From Hyphomicrobiales bacterium (GTDB taxonomy: Bacteria > Pseudomonadota > Alphaproteobacteria > Rhizobiales > Rhizobiaceae): DNA of 61,685 bases. Numbering within the stretch: the first letter of the stretch is position 1; each line of letters opens with the position of its first letter. The notes beneath the pieces are model-generated. The model did not search any database. It was not told where the DNA came from and was given only the letters and a program-made list of their open reading frames with translations. The DNA is taken from positions 1-61,685 of the forward strand of contig UCFC01000048.1 of the NCBI GenBank assembly GCA_900471515.1. The letters run 5' to 3'. Of this stretch, positions 8,166 through 15,018 are shown piece after piece. A program made the translations under genes and the position numbers.

Positions 8166-8183
8166 TTGTACTGATCGGTACAA
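8166..8183. promoter_or_regulatory. Candidate TetR operator
   Basis: Inverted half-sites TTGTAC and GTACAA separated by six bases lie 40-57 bp upstream of the NTF2-TetR operon, in the expected promoter position. Assignment to this TetR is inferred. Confidence 0.5.
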
Positions 8184-8254
8184 TTCGCACAAGAGACTTG
8201 GGCAGCCGTTTCCTGCGGCATTTTGGCGTCGCAGAACGACGGCCGCCCGAGCAG

Positions 8255-8286
8255 CAAAAAGGCCGCCCGACGGTGCGAGCGGCCTT
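8255..8286 (-). terminator. Rho-independent terminator of the DUF983 gene
   Basis: On the minus strand, the stem AAGGCCGC/GCGGCCTT is followed by a T-run, about 50 bp past the DUF983 stop at 8333. Confidence 0.7.
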
Positions 8287-8332
8287 CAGACGCAGAGATC
8301 AGGGTGTCCCGCGTGATGCTGATTGCCCGAGA

Positions 8333-8701
8333 TCAGGCAAGCCTGCCCTCTTCCGCCTTGTAGAAATACTGGCTTGCGACCAGCCATCCCTTCAGCGGCC
8401 TCAGCGGCGGAATGCAGGTGGCGAACATGAAGGGACCGGTGACCAGAAGCTGGACCCAGAGCGGGGCGGAAAAGGCCACTTCCAGCCACACGCCCAGGAG
8501 CACGCTCGGCACGCAGGCGAAGCAGATCACGAAAAAGGCCGGGCCGTCGGCCGGGTCGGCGAAGGAATAATCCAGCCCGCAGACTTCGCATTCCTTCTTG
8601 AGCGTGAGGAAACCCTTGAACATATGCCCCTGTCCGCAGCGCGGGCAGCGGCCCCGGATGCCGGTCTGCATCGGAGGGAGCGGAGGATATTCGGTGTCCA
8701 T
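8333..8701 (-). CDS. DUF983 membrane protein with zinc-ribbon-like motif
   Basis: A 122-residue protein: proline-rich N-terminus, a rubredoxin-like knuckle pair CPRCGQG and CEVCGLDY (about residues 19-45), then two membrane helices (PAFFVICFACVPSVLLGVW and LWVQLLVTGPFMFATCIPPL). This is the DUF983 layout, a family often near cytochrome oxidase genes but not here. Start chosen at ATG 8701, with GCGAG upstream; the frame also offers ATGs at 8731 and 8767. A terminator follows, and a perfect 16-bp palindrome lies upstream at 8757. Confidence 0.74.
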   Translation of the reverse strand: MDTEYPPLPPMQTGIRGRCPRCGQGHMFKGFLTLKKECEVCGLDYSFADPADGPAFFVICFACVPSVLLGVWLEVAFSAPLWVQLLVTGPFMFATCIPPLRPLKGWLVASQYFYKAEEGRLA

Positions 8702-8756
8702 GGCGATCTCGCTTTCGGCGTTGCGGGGCATTGGGAGAATCCATTCAATGCCGATT

Positions 8757-8772
8757 ATTGTATGCATACAAT
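8757..8772. promoter_or_regulatory. Perfect 16-bp palindrome upstream of the DUF983 gene
   Basis: ATTGTATGCATACAAT is perfectly symmetric and lies 56-71 bp upstream of the chosen DUF983 start. Its form resembles GntR/FadR-type operators (TTGTATGCATACAA-like). The cognate regulator is unknown. Confidence 0.5.
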
Positions 8773-8895
8773 ATAATTACATTGAAAGCGGATTGCCAGT
8801 CCATTCGTCAGAATGACGCAGCGATTTTGTGGGCTGGGTTTACGCGGTTTGGCGGCGGCGGGATTTGTCACCGCTGGAACAAGTTTGCGCGCTCG

Positions 8896-9027
8896 CCAAA
8901 ACCCCTCCCCACAAGGGGGAGGGACTAACCCGTGGCACCGCATCACCCAGCTAGAAACACTGAAGAAGTGAGGGCGAGTGCAGCAGGTTAAGCCCCTCCT
9001 CCTTGTGGGGAGGGGTTTGGGGCGGGG
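8896..9027. repeat. Palindromic intergenic element
   Basis: The 295-bp gap after the DUF983 promoter contains long imperfect inverted arms. CCAAAACCCCTCCCCACAAG starts at 8896, and its near-complement is at about 8999-9019, followed by GGGGCGGGG. The internal segment is about 75 bp. This is the form of the GC-rich mosaic palindromic elements spread through rhizobial intergenic DNA. No ORF is visible. Confidence 0.65.
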
Positions 9028-9067
9028 TCTTTATAGATTGAATTGAAGCGGAAGGCGGACCAGCGGC

Positions 9068-10471
9068 TCAAAAAAACGAAGCCGACAGTTCCGGCGGCCC
9101 CTCAAGCGCATGAGCCATGAAGTCCAGCGCGCCCTTCAGCCGTTCGCGTGAAATCGGCCCGCCCAGGCAGACGCGCACGGCTTCGGCGGCCGCCCCTTCC
9201 ACCGTGAAGGCGTCGCTTGCCACCACGCCGATGCCGGAGGCGCGCATGTGGCTGCCGAAGGTGGAGCGGGTCCAGCCGTTGGTGAGCGGCAGCCAGATGT
9301 TGAAGCTGATCGGATCGGCCCTGTAGCTGCCTTCGGGCAGGATATCGGCCACCATCTGCTGGCGCGCGCCCGCCTCGGCGCGGATGAAGCGCAGGATCGC
9401 GTCTGCCGTGCCGTCCTCGATCCAGCGGGTGGCGAGCGCCACGGTCATCGGCGAGGCCATGACAGTGTTGGCGCGCATGGCGCTGACGAAGGGCCAGATC
9501 GCCTTGGTATCCGGCGCCACGACATAGGCGAGGCGCAGGCCGGCGCCGATGCATTTGGCAAGGCCGCCGATGTGCCAGGTAAGATCCGGCGCGATTGCGG
9601 CGAGCGGCGGCGGGCCGTGCAGCGGAATGAAGCCGTAGGCGTCGTCCTCGACGACGGGCACGTGATATTTGCGGGCGACGGCGGCGATCTCCTCGCGGCG
9701 CTTTTCCGGAATGGTCAGCGTCAGCGGGTTCTGCAGGGTCGGGTTGAGATAGAGCGCCTTCGGGGCTAGGCGCTCGCAGGCTTCCGCGAAAGCATCGGGC
9801 AGGATGCCCGCCTCGTCCATCGGCAGGCCGGAGAGGTTGAGCCGCAGCTGGGCGGCGATCGAGCGCATGCCGGGATAGGTGATGTTTTCCGACAGCACGG
9901 TTTCGCCGGGCTTTGCCAGCAGGCCGAAGATTGCCAGCAGCGCCGGATGGGCGCCGGGGGTGACGAAGATGCGCTCCTGCGAGGGCACCAGCCCGCGGCG
10001 GCTGAGCCAGGCGGCGGCGGCCTCCCTGTCCATGCCGGAACCGCCGAAGCCCTGGTAGCGCAGGAGCGGAATGAGATTGGTCGCCACCGCCGACATGCCC
10101 TCGCGCATGCGGGCGATCAGGTCCTGATCGTCGGGCTCCGGCGGCAGGTTCATCGAAAAGTCGACGACGGAGGCGCGGCGCGGATCGGGCGCGGCATCGG
10201 AGGCGAAGCCGCGCCGCTCGCGGTCCTGCCCGCCGGTGACGAAGGTGCCGCGGCCGACATGGGAATCCACCAGGCCGCGCTTCTGCGCTTCCACATAACC
10301 ACGCGCGACCGTGGTGAAATCGATGTTGAGGCGCCTGGCGAGCTCACGCTGCGGCGGCAGCCTGTCGCCCACAGCCAGCACGCCGCTTCTCAGATCCATC
10401 TCGATGAGATCGGCAATCGCCATGTAACGGGGGCTGGAGGAGCGGGCAAGGTCGGGATGCCAGTCTTTCAT
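9068..10471 (-). CDS. MocR-type regulator (GntR helix-turn-helix fused to PLP aminotransferase fold)
   Basis: A 467-residue GntR/MocR regulator. The N-terminal winged helix at about 12-78 contains LPPQRELARRLNIDFTTVARGYV and GLVDSHVGRGTFV. The C-terminal fold-type-I aminotransferase domain has the PLP pocket: Asp276/277 and Tyr279 in VVEDDAYG, and the Schiff-base Lys306 in GGLAKCIGAGLRLAYV. It is transcribed away from the Nit1C-type cluster, sharing a 400-bp intergenic region. MocR proteins usually control a divergent neighbour with sigma-70 promoters, but the cluster promoter here is sigma-54. So it may set its own expression or add a metabolite signal rather than act as the main activator. 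Confidence 0.85.
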   Translation of the reverse strand: MKDWHPDLARSSSPRYMAIADLIEMDLRSGVLAVGDRLPPQRELARRLNIDFTTVARGYVEAQKRGLVDSHVGRGTFVTGGQDRERRGFASDAAPDPRRASVVDFSMNLPPEPDDQDLIARMREGMSAVATNLIPLLRYQGFGGSGMDREAAAAWLSRRGLVPSQERIFVTPGAHPALLAIFGLLAKPGETVLSENITYPGMRSIAAQLRLNLSGLPMDEAGILPDAFAEACERLAPKALYLNPTLQNPLTLTIPEKRREEIAAVARKYHVPVVEDDAYGFIPLHGPPPLAAIAPDLTWHIGGLAKCIGAGLRLAYVVAPDTKAIWPFVSAMRANTVMASPMTVALATRWIEDGTADAILRFIRAEAGARQQMVADILPEGSYRADPISFNIWLPLTNGWTRSTFGSHMRASGIGVVASDAFTVEGAAAEAVRVCLGGPISRERLKGALDFMAHALEGPPELSASFF

Positions 10472-10659
10472 TTCATGATCCGCAATTCGTGATCGGCGCA
10501 GAAGGGATTCCTGATGACATTGACCGTATATTGTTGCATGATCCCGCTGTCACGCAAAAACGTCGGCCGACAGGAGCCTGACGGATGACCGAATGCCGCA
10601 TTTGAGACTGGCATGTTCCGCGACGCGGAAAACCTCCCTATATTGACAGCGCATTGATT

Positions 10660-10761
10660 GCATTCATTTCATTCACATTTGCATTCATTTTTTGCACGAA
10701 AATGCTTGCCAAATCGGCGTCAATTTCAGCTCACCTCCGAATTGAATGCATAATTGAATGC
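10660..10761 (+). promoter_or_regulatory. Repeated GCATTCA(A/T)T motifs, candidate upstream activator sites
   Basis: Two direct GCATTCATTT copies start 21 bp apart (10660, 10681). Two ATTGAATGC copies in the opposite sense are at 10741 and 10753. They span about 40-140 bp upstream of the sigma-54 promoter, the usual place for enhancer-binding activator sites. The region between MocR and nitB (10472-10871) holds no ORF. Confidence 0.5.
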
Positions 10762-10801
10762 TTTTAAGCATGAATTGACTGCTATTTGTGCAAAGTCAAT
10801 T

Positions 10802-10817
10802 TGGCACGGCGCTTGCA
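10802..10817 (+). promoter_or_regulatory. Sigma-54 (RpoN) promoter of the nit cluster
   Basis: TGGCACGGCGCTTGCA has the GG (10803-10804) and GC (10815-10816) elements separated by exactly ten bases and matches the consensus TGGCAC-N5-TTGCA in full. It lies about 55 bp upstream of nitB and implies activation under nitrogen limitation. Confidence 0.85.
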
Positions 10818-10871
10818 ATTCAATGGCTGTACCCCGCGACAGGGGCCTGACTTCAAACACAGGAGCCATTC

Positions 10872-11354
10872 ATGCCCGCAGTTACCGCACCGGCCCACGC
10901 AGATGGAGACTTCTTCGTCGATTACGAAGAGAAGGTCTTTGAAGACGTCCAGGCCAAGGAGGGCGAGAAAGCCCTCATCACCTTCCATACCGTCGCCTTC
11001 GAAGGCTCGATCGGCCTTGTGAACCTGCTGCAGGCCAAGCGCCTGAAGCGCAAGGGCTTCGAAACATCCGTGCTTCTCTATGGTCCCGGCGTCACACTCG
11101 GCGTGCAGCGCGGCTTTCCCAAACTCGGCGCCGAAGCCTTTCCCGGCCATCTGAACTTCAACAACCAGATCAAGGGCTTCCTGGAAGAGGGCGGCAAGGT
11201 CTATGCCTGCCGCTTCGCGCTGCAGGCGCTCTATGGCCATGGCGAGCAGTCGCTCATTCCCGGCATCCGCCCGATCAGTCCGCTCGACGTGCTGGACATG
11301 ATCCTGATCCACCGTCGCGACGGCGCCTTCATCCTCGACACCTGGACGCTCTGA
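10872..11354 (+). CDS. nitB: MSMEG_0572/Sll0783-family nitrogen-starvation protein
   Basis: A 160-residue protein of the MSMEG_0572 family, the first gene of Nit1-type clusters. It is a DsrE-like alpha/beta protein: EKALITFHTVAFEGSIGLVN (about 33-52), VLLYGPGVTLGVQRGFPKLG (68-87), and an end DVLDMILIHRRDGAFILDTW. It has no signal peptide. The sequence features give no defined reaction; the family is known only by its genomic company and, in Pseudomonas, by requirement of the Nit1C cluster for cyanide assimilation. It follows the sigma-54 promoter directly. Confidence 0.85.
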   Translation: MPAVTAPAHADGDFFVDYEEKVFEDVQAKEGEKALITFHTVAFEGSIGLVNLLQAKRLKRKGFETSVLLYGPGVTLGVQRGFPKLGAEAFPGHLNFNNQIKGFLEEGGKVYACRFALQALYGHGEQSLIPGIRPISPLDVLDMILIHRRDGAFILDTWTL

Positions 11355-11370
11355 CCTGCGGGGAGCGAAC

Positions 11371-11393
11371 CCTTCTCCCCGGCGGGGAGAAGG
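11371..11393. repeat. Palindromic element core in the nitB-nitC gap
   Basis: Perfect 10-bp arms CCTTCTCCCC and GGGGAGAAGG with a 3-base loop, in the 62-bp space before the nitrilase. The same arms recur inside the glycosyltransferase gene at 15214-15236. Confidence 0.8.
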
Positions 11394-11416
11394 GGAAAGC
11401 AAAGAAGGATTTCGCC

Positions 11417-12457
11417 ATGGAAAAGAAAATGACCGTCCGGGCCGCCGCCGCACAGATAGCGCCGGACCTGACCTCGCGCGAAAAGACGCTGGCGCGCGTG
11501 CTGGAGACAATAACCGAGGCGGCTGCCAGGGGTGCCGAGATCGTCGTCTTTCCGGAGACTTTCGTTCCCTGGTATCCCTATTTCTCCTTCGTGCTGCCGC
11601 CGGTTCTCTCCGGCCGCGAGCATCTGCGCCTTTATGAAGAGGCTGTCACCGTTCCGAGCGCGGCCACCGATGCGGTCGCGGCCGCGGCCCGCGAGCACGG
11701 CATCGTCGTGGCGCTCGGCGTCAACGAGCGCGATCACGGCTCGCTCTACAATACCCAGCTGCTCTTCGATGCCGACGGCCGCCTCATTCTCAAGCGCCGC
11801 AAGATCACGCCGACCTATCATGAGCGGATGATCTGGGGCCAGGGCGACGGCTCCGGGCTTTCGGTGGTCGACAGCCGCATCGGGCGGCTCGGCGCGCTGG
11901 CCTGCTGGGAACATTACAATCCGCTCGCCCGCTATGCGCTGATGGCCCAGCACGAGGAAATCCACATCGCCCAGTTTCCGGGCTCGATGGTCGGGCCGAT
12001 CTTTGCCGAGCAGATGGAGGTGACGATCCGCCACCATGCGCTGGAAAGCGGCTGCTTCGTCGTCAACGCCACCGGCTGGCTGAGCGACGAGCAGATCGCT
12101 TCCATCACGCCCGACCAGGGCCTGCAGAAGGCGCTGCGCGGCGGCTGCATGACCGCCATCATCTCGCCCGAGGGCAAGCATCTCGCGCCGCCGATCACCG
12201 AGGGCGAAGGCATCCTGATCGCCGATCTCGACATGAGCCTGATCACCAAGCGCAAGCGGATGATGGATTCGGTCGGCCACTATGCCCGCCCGGAACTGCT
12301 GCATCTCGTCATGGACGGCCGCGCCACCCAGCCGATGGTCGGCTCCGCACATTCCTTTGAAACAGACACAGGGACCAAAAGCGATGGACAATACGACGTT
12401 TCTGCCGACCGAGACGCTGATCAACGAGTTGCAGTCCTTCGGAGCCAGGCTGGTTGA
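11417..12457 (+). CDS. nitC: Nit6803-type nitrilase
   Basis: A 346-residue carbon-nitrogen hydrolase of the Nit6803 group. The catalytic set is complete: Glu47 in VVFPETF, Lys129 in LKRRKITPTYHE with the second Glu136, and the nucleophile Cys163 in LACWEHYNPL. Nitrilases convert nitriles to acids and ammonia; this branch is fixed in Nit1 clusters. The C-terminal 25 or so residues (after QPMVGSAHSF) are encoded over the start of nitD, a 74-bp overlap in another frame. This is unusually long and may mean the stop was lost and translation now runs into nitD. Confidence 0.9.
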   Translation: MEKKMTVRAAAAQIAPDLTSREKTLARVLETITEAAARGAEIVVFPETFVPWYPYFSFVLPPVLSGREHLRLYEEAVTVPSAATDAVAAAAREHGIVVALGVNERDHGSLYNTQLLFDADGRLILKRRKITPTYHERMIWGQGDGSGLSVVDSRIGRLGALACWEHYNPLARYALMAQHEEIHIAQFPGSMVGPIFAEQMEVTIRHHALESGCFVVNATGWLSDEQIASITPDQGLQKALRGGCMTAIISPEGKHLAPPITEGEGILIADLDMSLITKRKRMMDSVGHYARPELLHLVMDGRATQPMVGSAHSFETDTGTKSDGQYDVSADRDADQRVAVLRSQAG

Positions 12458-13502
12458 TCCCAAGGCCGGGCATGAGAGCCGCCGCGGCGGCGCCGGCCCG
12501 TCCGACCACAAGGCGCTGACCATCGACGGCATGACGGTGATGGTGCCGGTCCATACCGCGCCGGCCTTCGAAAGCCCCTATCTGGTGGAGAAGCCCGACG
12601 AGGCCGGCAAGAGCCGCATCAGCCGCGACGGGCGCGTGCTCGGCGAAGTCTCCTTCCCGCTGCGCCCGCGCTTCTACGAGCGGTCCACCGCCGATGGCAT
12701 CCCCTATTCGCAGATTGCCGTGCTGCACGGGCGCGACGTGCTGGCGACCACGGTGCTGCAGACCTGCATCCGCTACCAGAGCCGCACCAAGACCTGTCAG
12801 TTCTGCGCCATCGGCCAGTCGCTGGCGGCCGGCCGCACCGTCGCCCACAAGACGCCACAGCAGCTGGCGGAAGTCGCCAAGGCCGCCGTCGAGCTCGATG
12901 GCGTCAAGCATATGGTGATGACGACAGGCACGCCGAAGGGGCCGGATCGCGGCGCTTCCATCCTTGCCGACAGCGCGCGCGCCATCAAGGCCGCCGTCAA
13001 CCTGCCGATCCAGGCGCAGTGCGAGCCGCCGGAAGACGACATCTGGTTCTCTGTCATGAAGGAAGCCGGCGTCGATGCGCTCGGCATGCATCTGGAAGTC
13101 GTCACGCCGGAGCTGCGCGAACGCATCATGCCCGGCAAGGCGCAGGTGCCGATCTCGAAATACATGGCTTCCTTCAAGGCCGCCGTCGAGGTGTTCGGAC
13201 GCGGCCAGGTCTCGACCTATATCCTCGCCGGCCTTGGCGACACGCGCGAGGCGATCCTCGATATCTGCGAAAAGCTGGTTGTAACAGGCGTCTATCCCTT
13301 CGTCGTGCCCTTCGTGCCGATTTCGGGAACGCCGCTCGAAAGCCATCCGGCGCCGAAGCCTGATTTCATGCATTCGATCCTCGGCCCGCTCTCGAAAATG
13401 CTGGTCGACAGCGGCTTGAAGGCCGTCGACATCAAGGCCGGCTGCGGCAAGTGCGGCGCCTGTTCCGCCCTTTCCTCCTATGAAAGGATGCTGAGCAAAT
13501 GA
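12384..13502 (+). CDS. nitD: MSMEG_0568-family radical SAM protein
   Basis: A 372-residue radical SAM enzyme. The cluster-binding cysteines are C128, C138 and C141 (LQTCIRYQSRTKTCQFC), a CX9CX2C spacing rather than the canonical CX3CX2C, as in the MSMEG_0568 family. A second cysteine group, C354, C357 and C360 (GCGKCGAC), close to the C-terminus could bind an auxiliary FeS cluster. The family reaction is unknown. ATG 12384 follows a GGGACC site; the in-frame ATG at 12282 lies in nitrilase coding sequence and was rejected. The gene ends in an ATGA overlap with nitE. Confidence 0.88.
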   Translation: MDNTTFLPTETLINELQSFGARLVDPKAGHESRRGGAGPSDHKALTIDGMTVMVPVHTAPAFESPYLVEKPDEAGKSRISRDGRVLGEVSFPLRPRFYERSTADGIPYSQIAVLHGRDVLATTVLQTCIRYQSRTKTCQFCAIGQSLAAGRTVAHKTPQQLAEVAKAAVELDGVKHMVMTTGTPKGPDRGASILADSARAIKAAVNLPIQAQCEPPEDDIWFSVMKEAGVDALGMHLEVVTPELRERIMPGKAQVPISKYMASFKAAVEVFGRGQVSTYILAGLGDTREAILDICEKLVVTGVYPFVVPFVPISGTPLESHPAPKPDFMHSILGPLSKMLVDSGLKAVDIKAGCGKCGACSALSSYERMLSK

Positions 13503-14041
13503 TGCTGGAGCCCTTCCCGCCCTATCGCGCCAGCGAATTCCAGGTGAAGTTTTCCACCTCCGACTGGGAGCGGCAGGAAGCGCATGCGCTGCGCCGCGCC
13601 GTCTTCTGCGAGGAGCAGAGGATTTTCGAGAGCGACGACCGCGATGCGACCGACGATCACGCCATCCCGATCGTGGCGCTGTCGATGATGGGCGTTGCGG
13701 CCGACCGGGTGGTCGGCACCGTGCGCATCCATCAGGAGGAGCCCGGCCTCTGGTGGGGTTCGCGGCTCGCCGTGCATGAGGATTTCCGCAAGATCGGCGC
13801 GCTGGGTGCCACGCTGATCCGGCTTGCCGTCTCCTCCGCCAATGCGATGGGCTGCCACACGTTTCTTGCCAATGTGCAGGTGCAGAACGGGCTGCTGTTC
13901 CGCCGGCTGCACTGGGAGGTGATCGAGGAATTCGAGGTCTACGGCAAGCCGCATCTGAGGATGAAGGCGGATCTTGCCTGGTATCCGCCCTGCCCGACGC
14001 CGGAAACCGGACTGGTGGCGCTTGCGAAGAAGGCGGCGTGA
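13499..14041 (+). CDS. nitE: MSMEG_0567-family GNAT N-acetyltransferase
   Basis: A 180-residue GNAT-fold acyltransferase. HALRRAVFCEEQRIFESDDRD is the N-terminal substrate side, VVGTVRIHQEEPGLWWGSRLAV the beta strands, and HEDFRKIGALGATLIRLAVSSA the acetyl-CoA pyrophosphate loop region. In several genomes this domain is fused to the AIR-synthase-like domain; here the two are separate but abutting (TGATG), which supports joint action. The substrate is unknown. An ATG pair at 13499/13502 overlaps the nitD stop. Confidence 0.85.
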   Translation: MMLEPFPPYRASEFQVKFSTSDWERQEAHALRRAVFCEEQRIFESDDRDATDDHAIPIVALSMMGVAADRVVGTVRIHQEEPGLWWGSRLAVHEDFRKIGALGATLIRLAVSSANAMGCHTFLANVQVQNGLLFRRLHWEVIEEFEVYGKPHLRMKADLAWYPPCPTPETGLVALAKKAA

Positions 14042-15018
14042 TGGGCGGCAGGATCGACATCAGGGCGCTCGCCGCCAAACTTTCGGCCTCCTCCGGCATC
14101 GCCGCCAAGGCGGATATCGGCACGGTTGCCGCAAGCCTCGGCCTTGCCGGCCAGCCGGTGGCGGTGGGTGACGATTGCGCGGCCCTGCCCGATGGCGACG
14201 GCTACCTGCTCTTTGCCATCGAGGGCTTCATCAACGAATTCGTCGCGGCCGATCCCTGGTTTGCCGGCTGGTGCGGGGTGATGGTCAATATTTCCGATGT
14301 CGCCGCCATGGGCGGCCGCCCTCTCGCCGTCGTCGATGCCGTCTGGGCGAATGGCGAGGCGGGTGTGGCCCCCGTGCTCGAAGGCATGCGGGCGGCGGCC
14401 AGCACCTTCGGCGTGCCTGTTGTCGGCGGCCATACCAATATCCGCACCGATCGCGGTCAGCTCTCGGTCGCCATTCTCGGCAGGGCGAAAAAGCTGCTGA
14501 CGAGTTTCGATGCGAAGCCCGGCGATGTGCTGATTGCCGCGATCGATCATCGCGGCCGCTACCGCGAACCTTTCAGCAATTGGGAAGCGGCAACCGATGC
14601 GCCGCCCGCCCGACTGCGCGGCGATCTGGAGATCCTGCCCGAGATTGCGGAGGCCGGACTGGCGTTCGCCGCCAAGGATATCAGCCAGGGCGGCATTGTC
14701 GGCACGGCGATCATGCTGGCGGAATGTTCCCGGGTCGGCATCGATATCGATGTCGCGGCGATCCCGCTGCCGGATGGCGTGGTGCTGGAGCGCTGGCTCG
14801 CCACCTTCCCAAGCTTCGGCTACCTGATTTCCACCGCGCCCGAAAAGGCCGATGCGGTGATCCTGCGTTTTGCCGCGCGCAACATCAGCGCGGCCGTGAT
14901 CGGCAATGTCAAAGCCGGCAGCGAAGTGGCGATAACGGATGGCGCCGACCGTGTCGTGATCCGCGATCATGCCGAGACGCCGCTGCTGCAGCTTGGCCGG
15001 CGGGAGGATGCCGCATGA
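14041..15018 (+). CDS. nitF: Sll0787-family AIR-synthase-like protein (PurM/ThiL/HypE fold)
   Basis: A 325-residue PurM-superfamily ATP-binding protein. The N-terminal half has the acidic VGDDCAAL ATP/Mg motif (about 43-50) and VMVNISDVAAMGGRPLAVVDA; the C-terminal half has KDISQGGIVGTAIMLAEC. Relatives phosphorylate or activate carbonyl oxygen or thiocarboxylates with ATP. In this cluster it probably activates the product of the preceding enzymes (inference). The start overlaps the nitE stop as TGATG; a GTG at 14038 is an alternative. It ends in ATGA with the glycosyltransferase. Confidence 0.85.
   Translation: MGGRIDIRALAAKLSASSGIAAKADIGTVAASLGLAGQPVAVGDDCAALPDGDGYLLFAIEGFINEFVAADPWFAGWCGVMVNISDVAAMGGRPLAVVDAVWANGEAGVAPVLEGMRAAASTFGVPVVGGHTNIRTDRGQLSVAILGRAKKLLTSFDAKPGDVLIAAIDHRGRYREPFSNWEAATDAPPARLRGDLEILPEIAEAGLAFAAKDISQGGIVGTAIMLAECSRVGIDIDVAAIPLPDGVVLERWLATFPSFGYLISTAPEKADAVILRFAARNISAAVIGNVKAGSEVAITDGADRVVIRDHAETPLLQLGRREDAA

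Noticed and set aside
9068..10471. MocR gene as the direct activator of the nit cluster
   Set aside because: The cluster promoter is sigma-54 type, which needs an AAA+ enhancer-binding protein; MocR proteins lack that domain. A secondary role is not excluded.
14175..15014. Upstream extension of the glycosyltransferase frame
   Set aside because: It lies inside nitF in another frame and reads as Arg-rich nonsense; the ATG at 15015 overlaps the nitF stop and begins the Rossmann domain.
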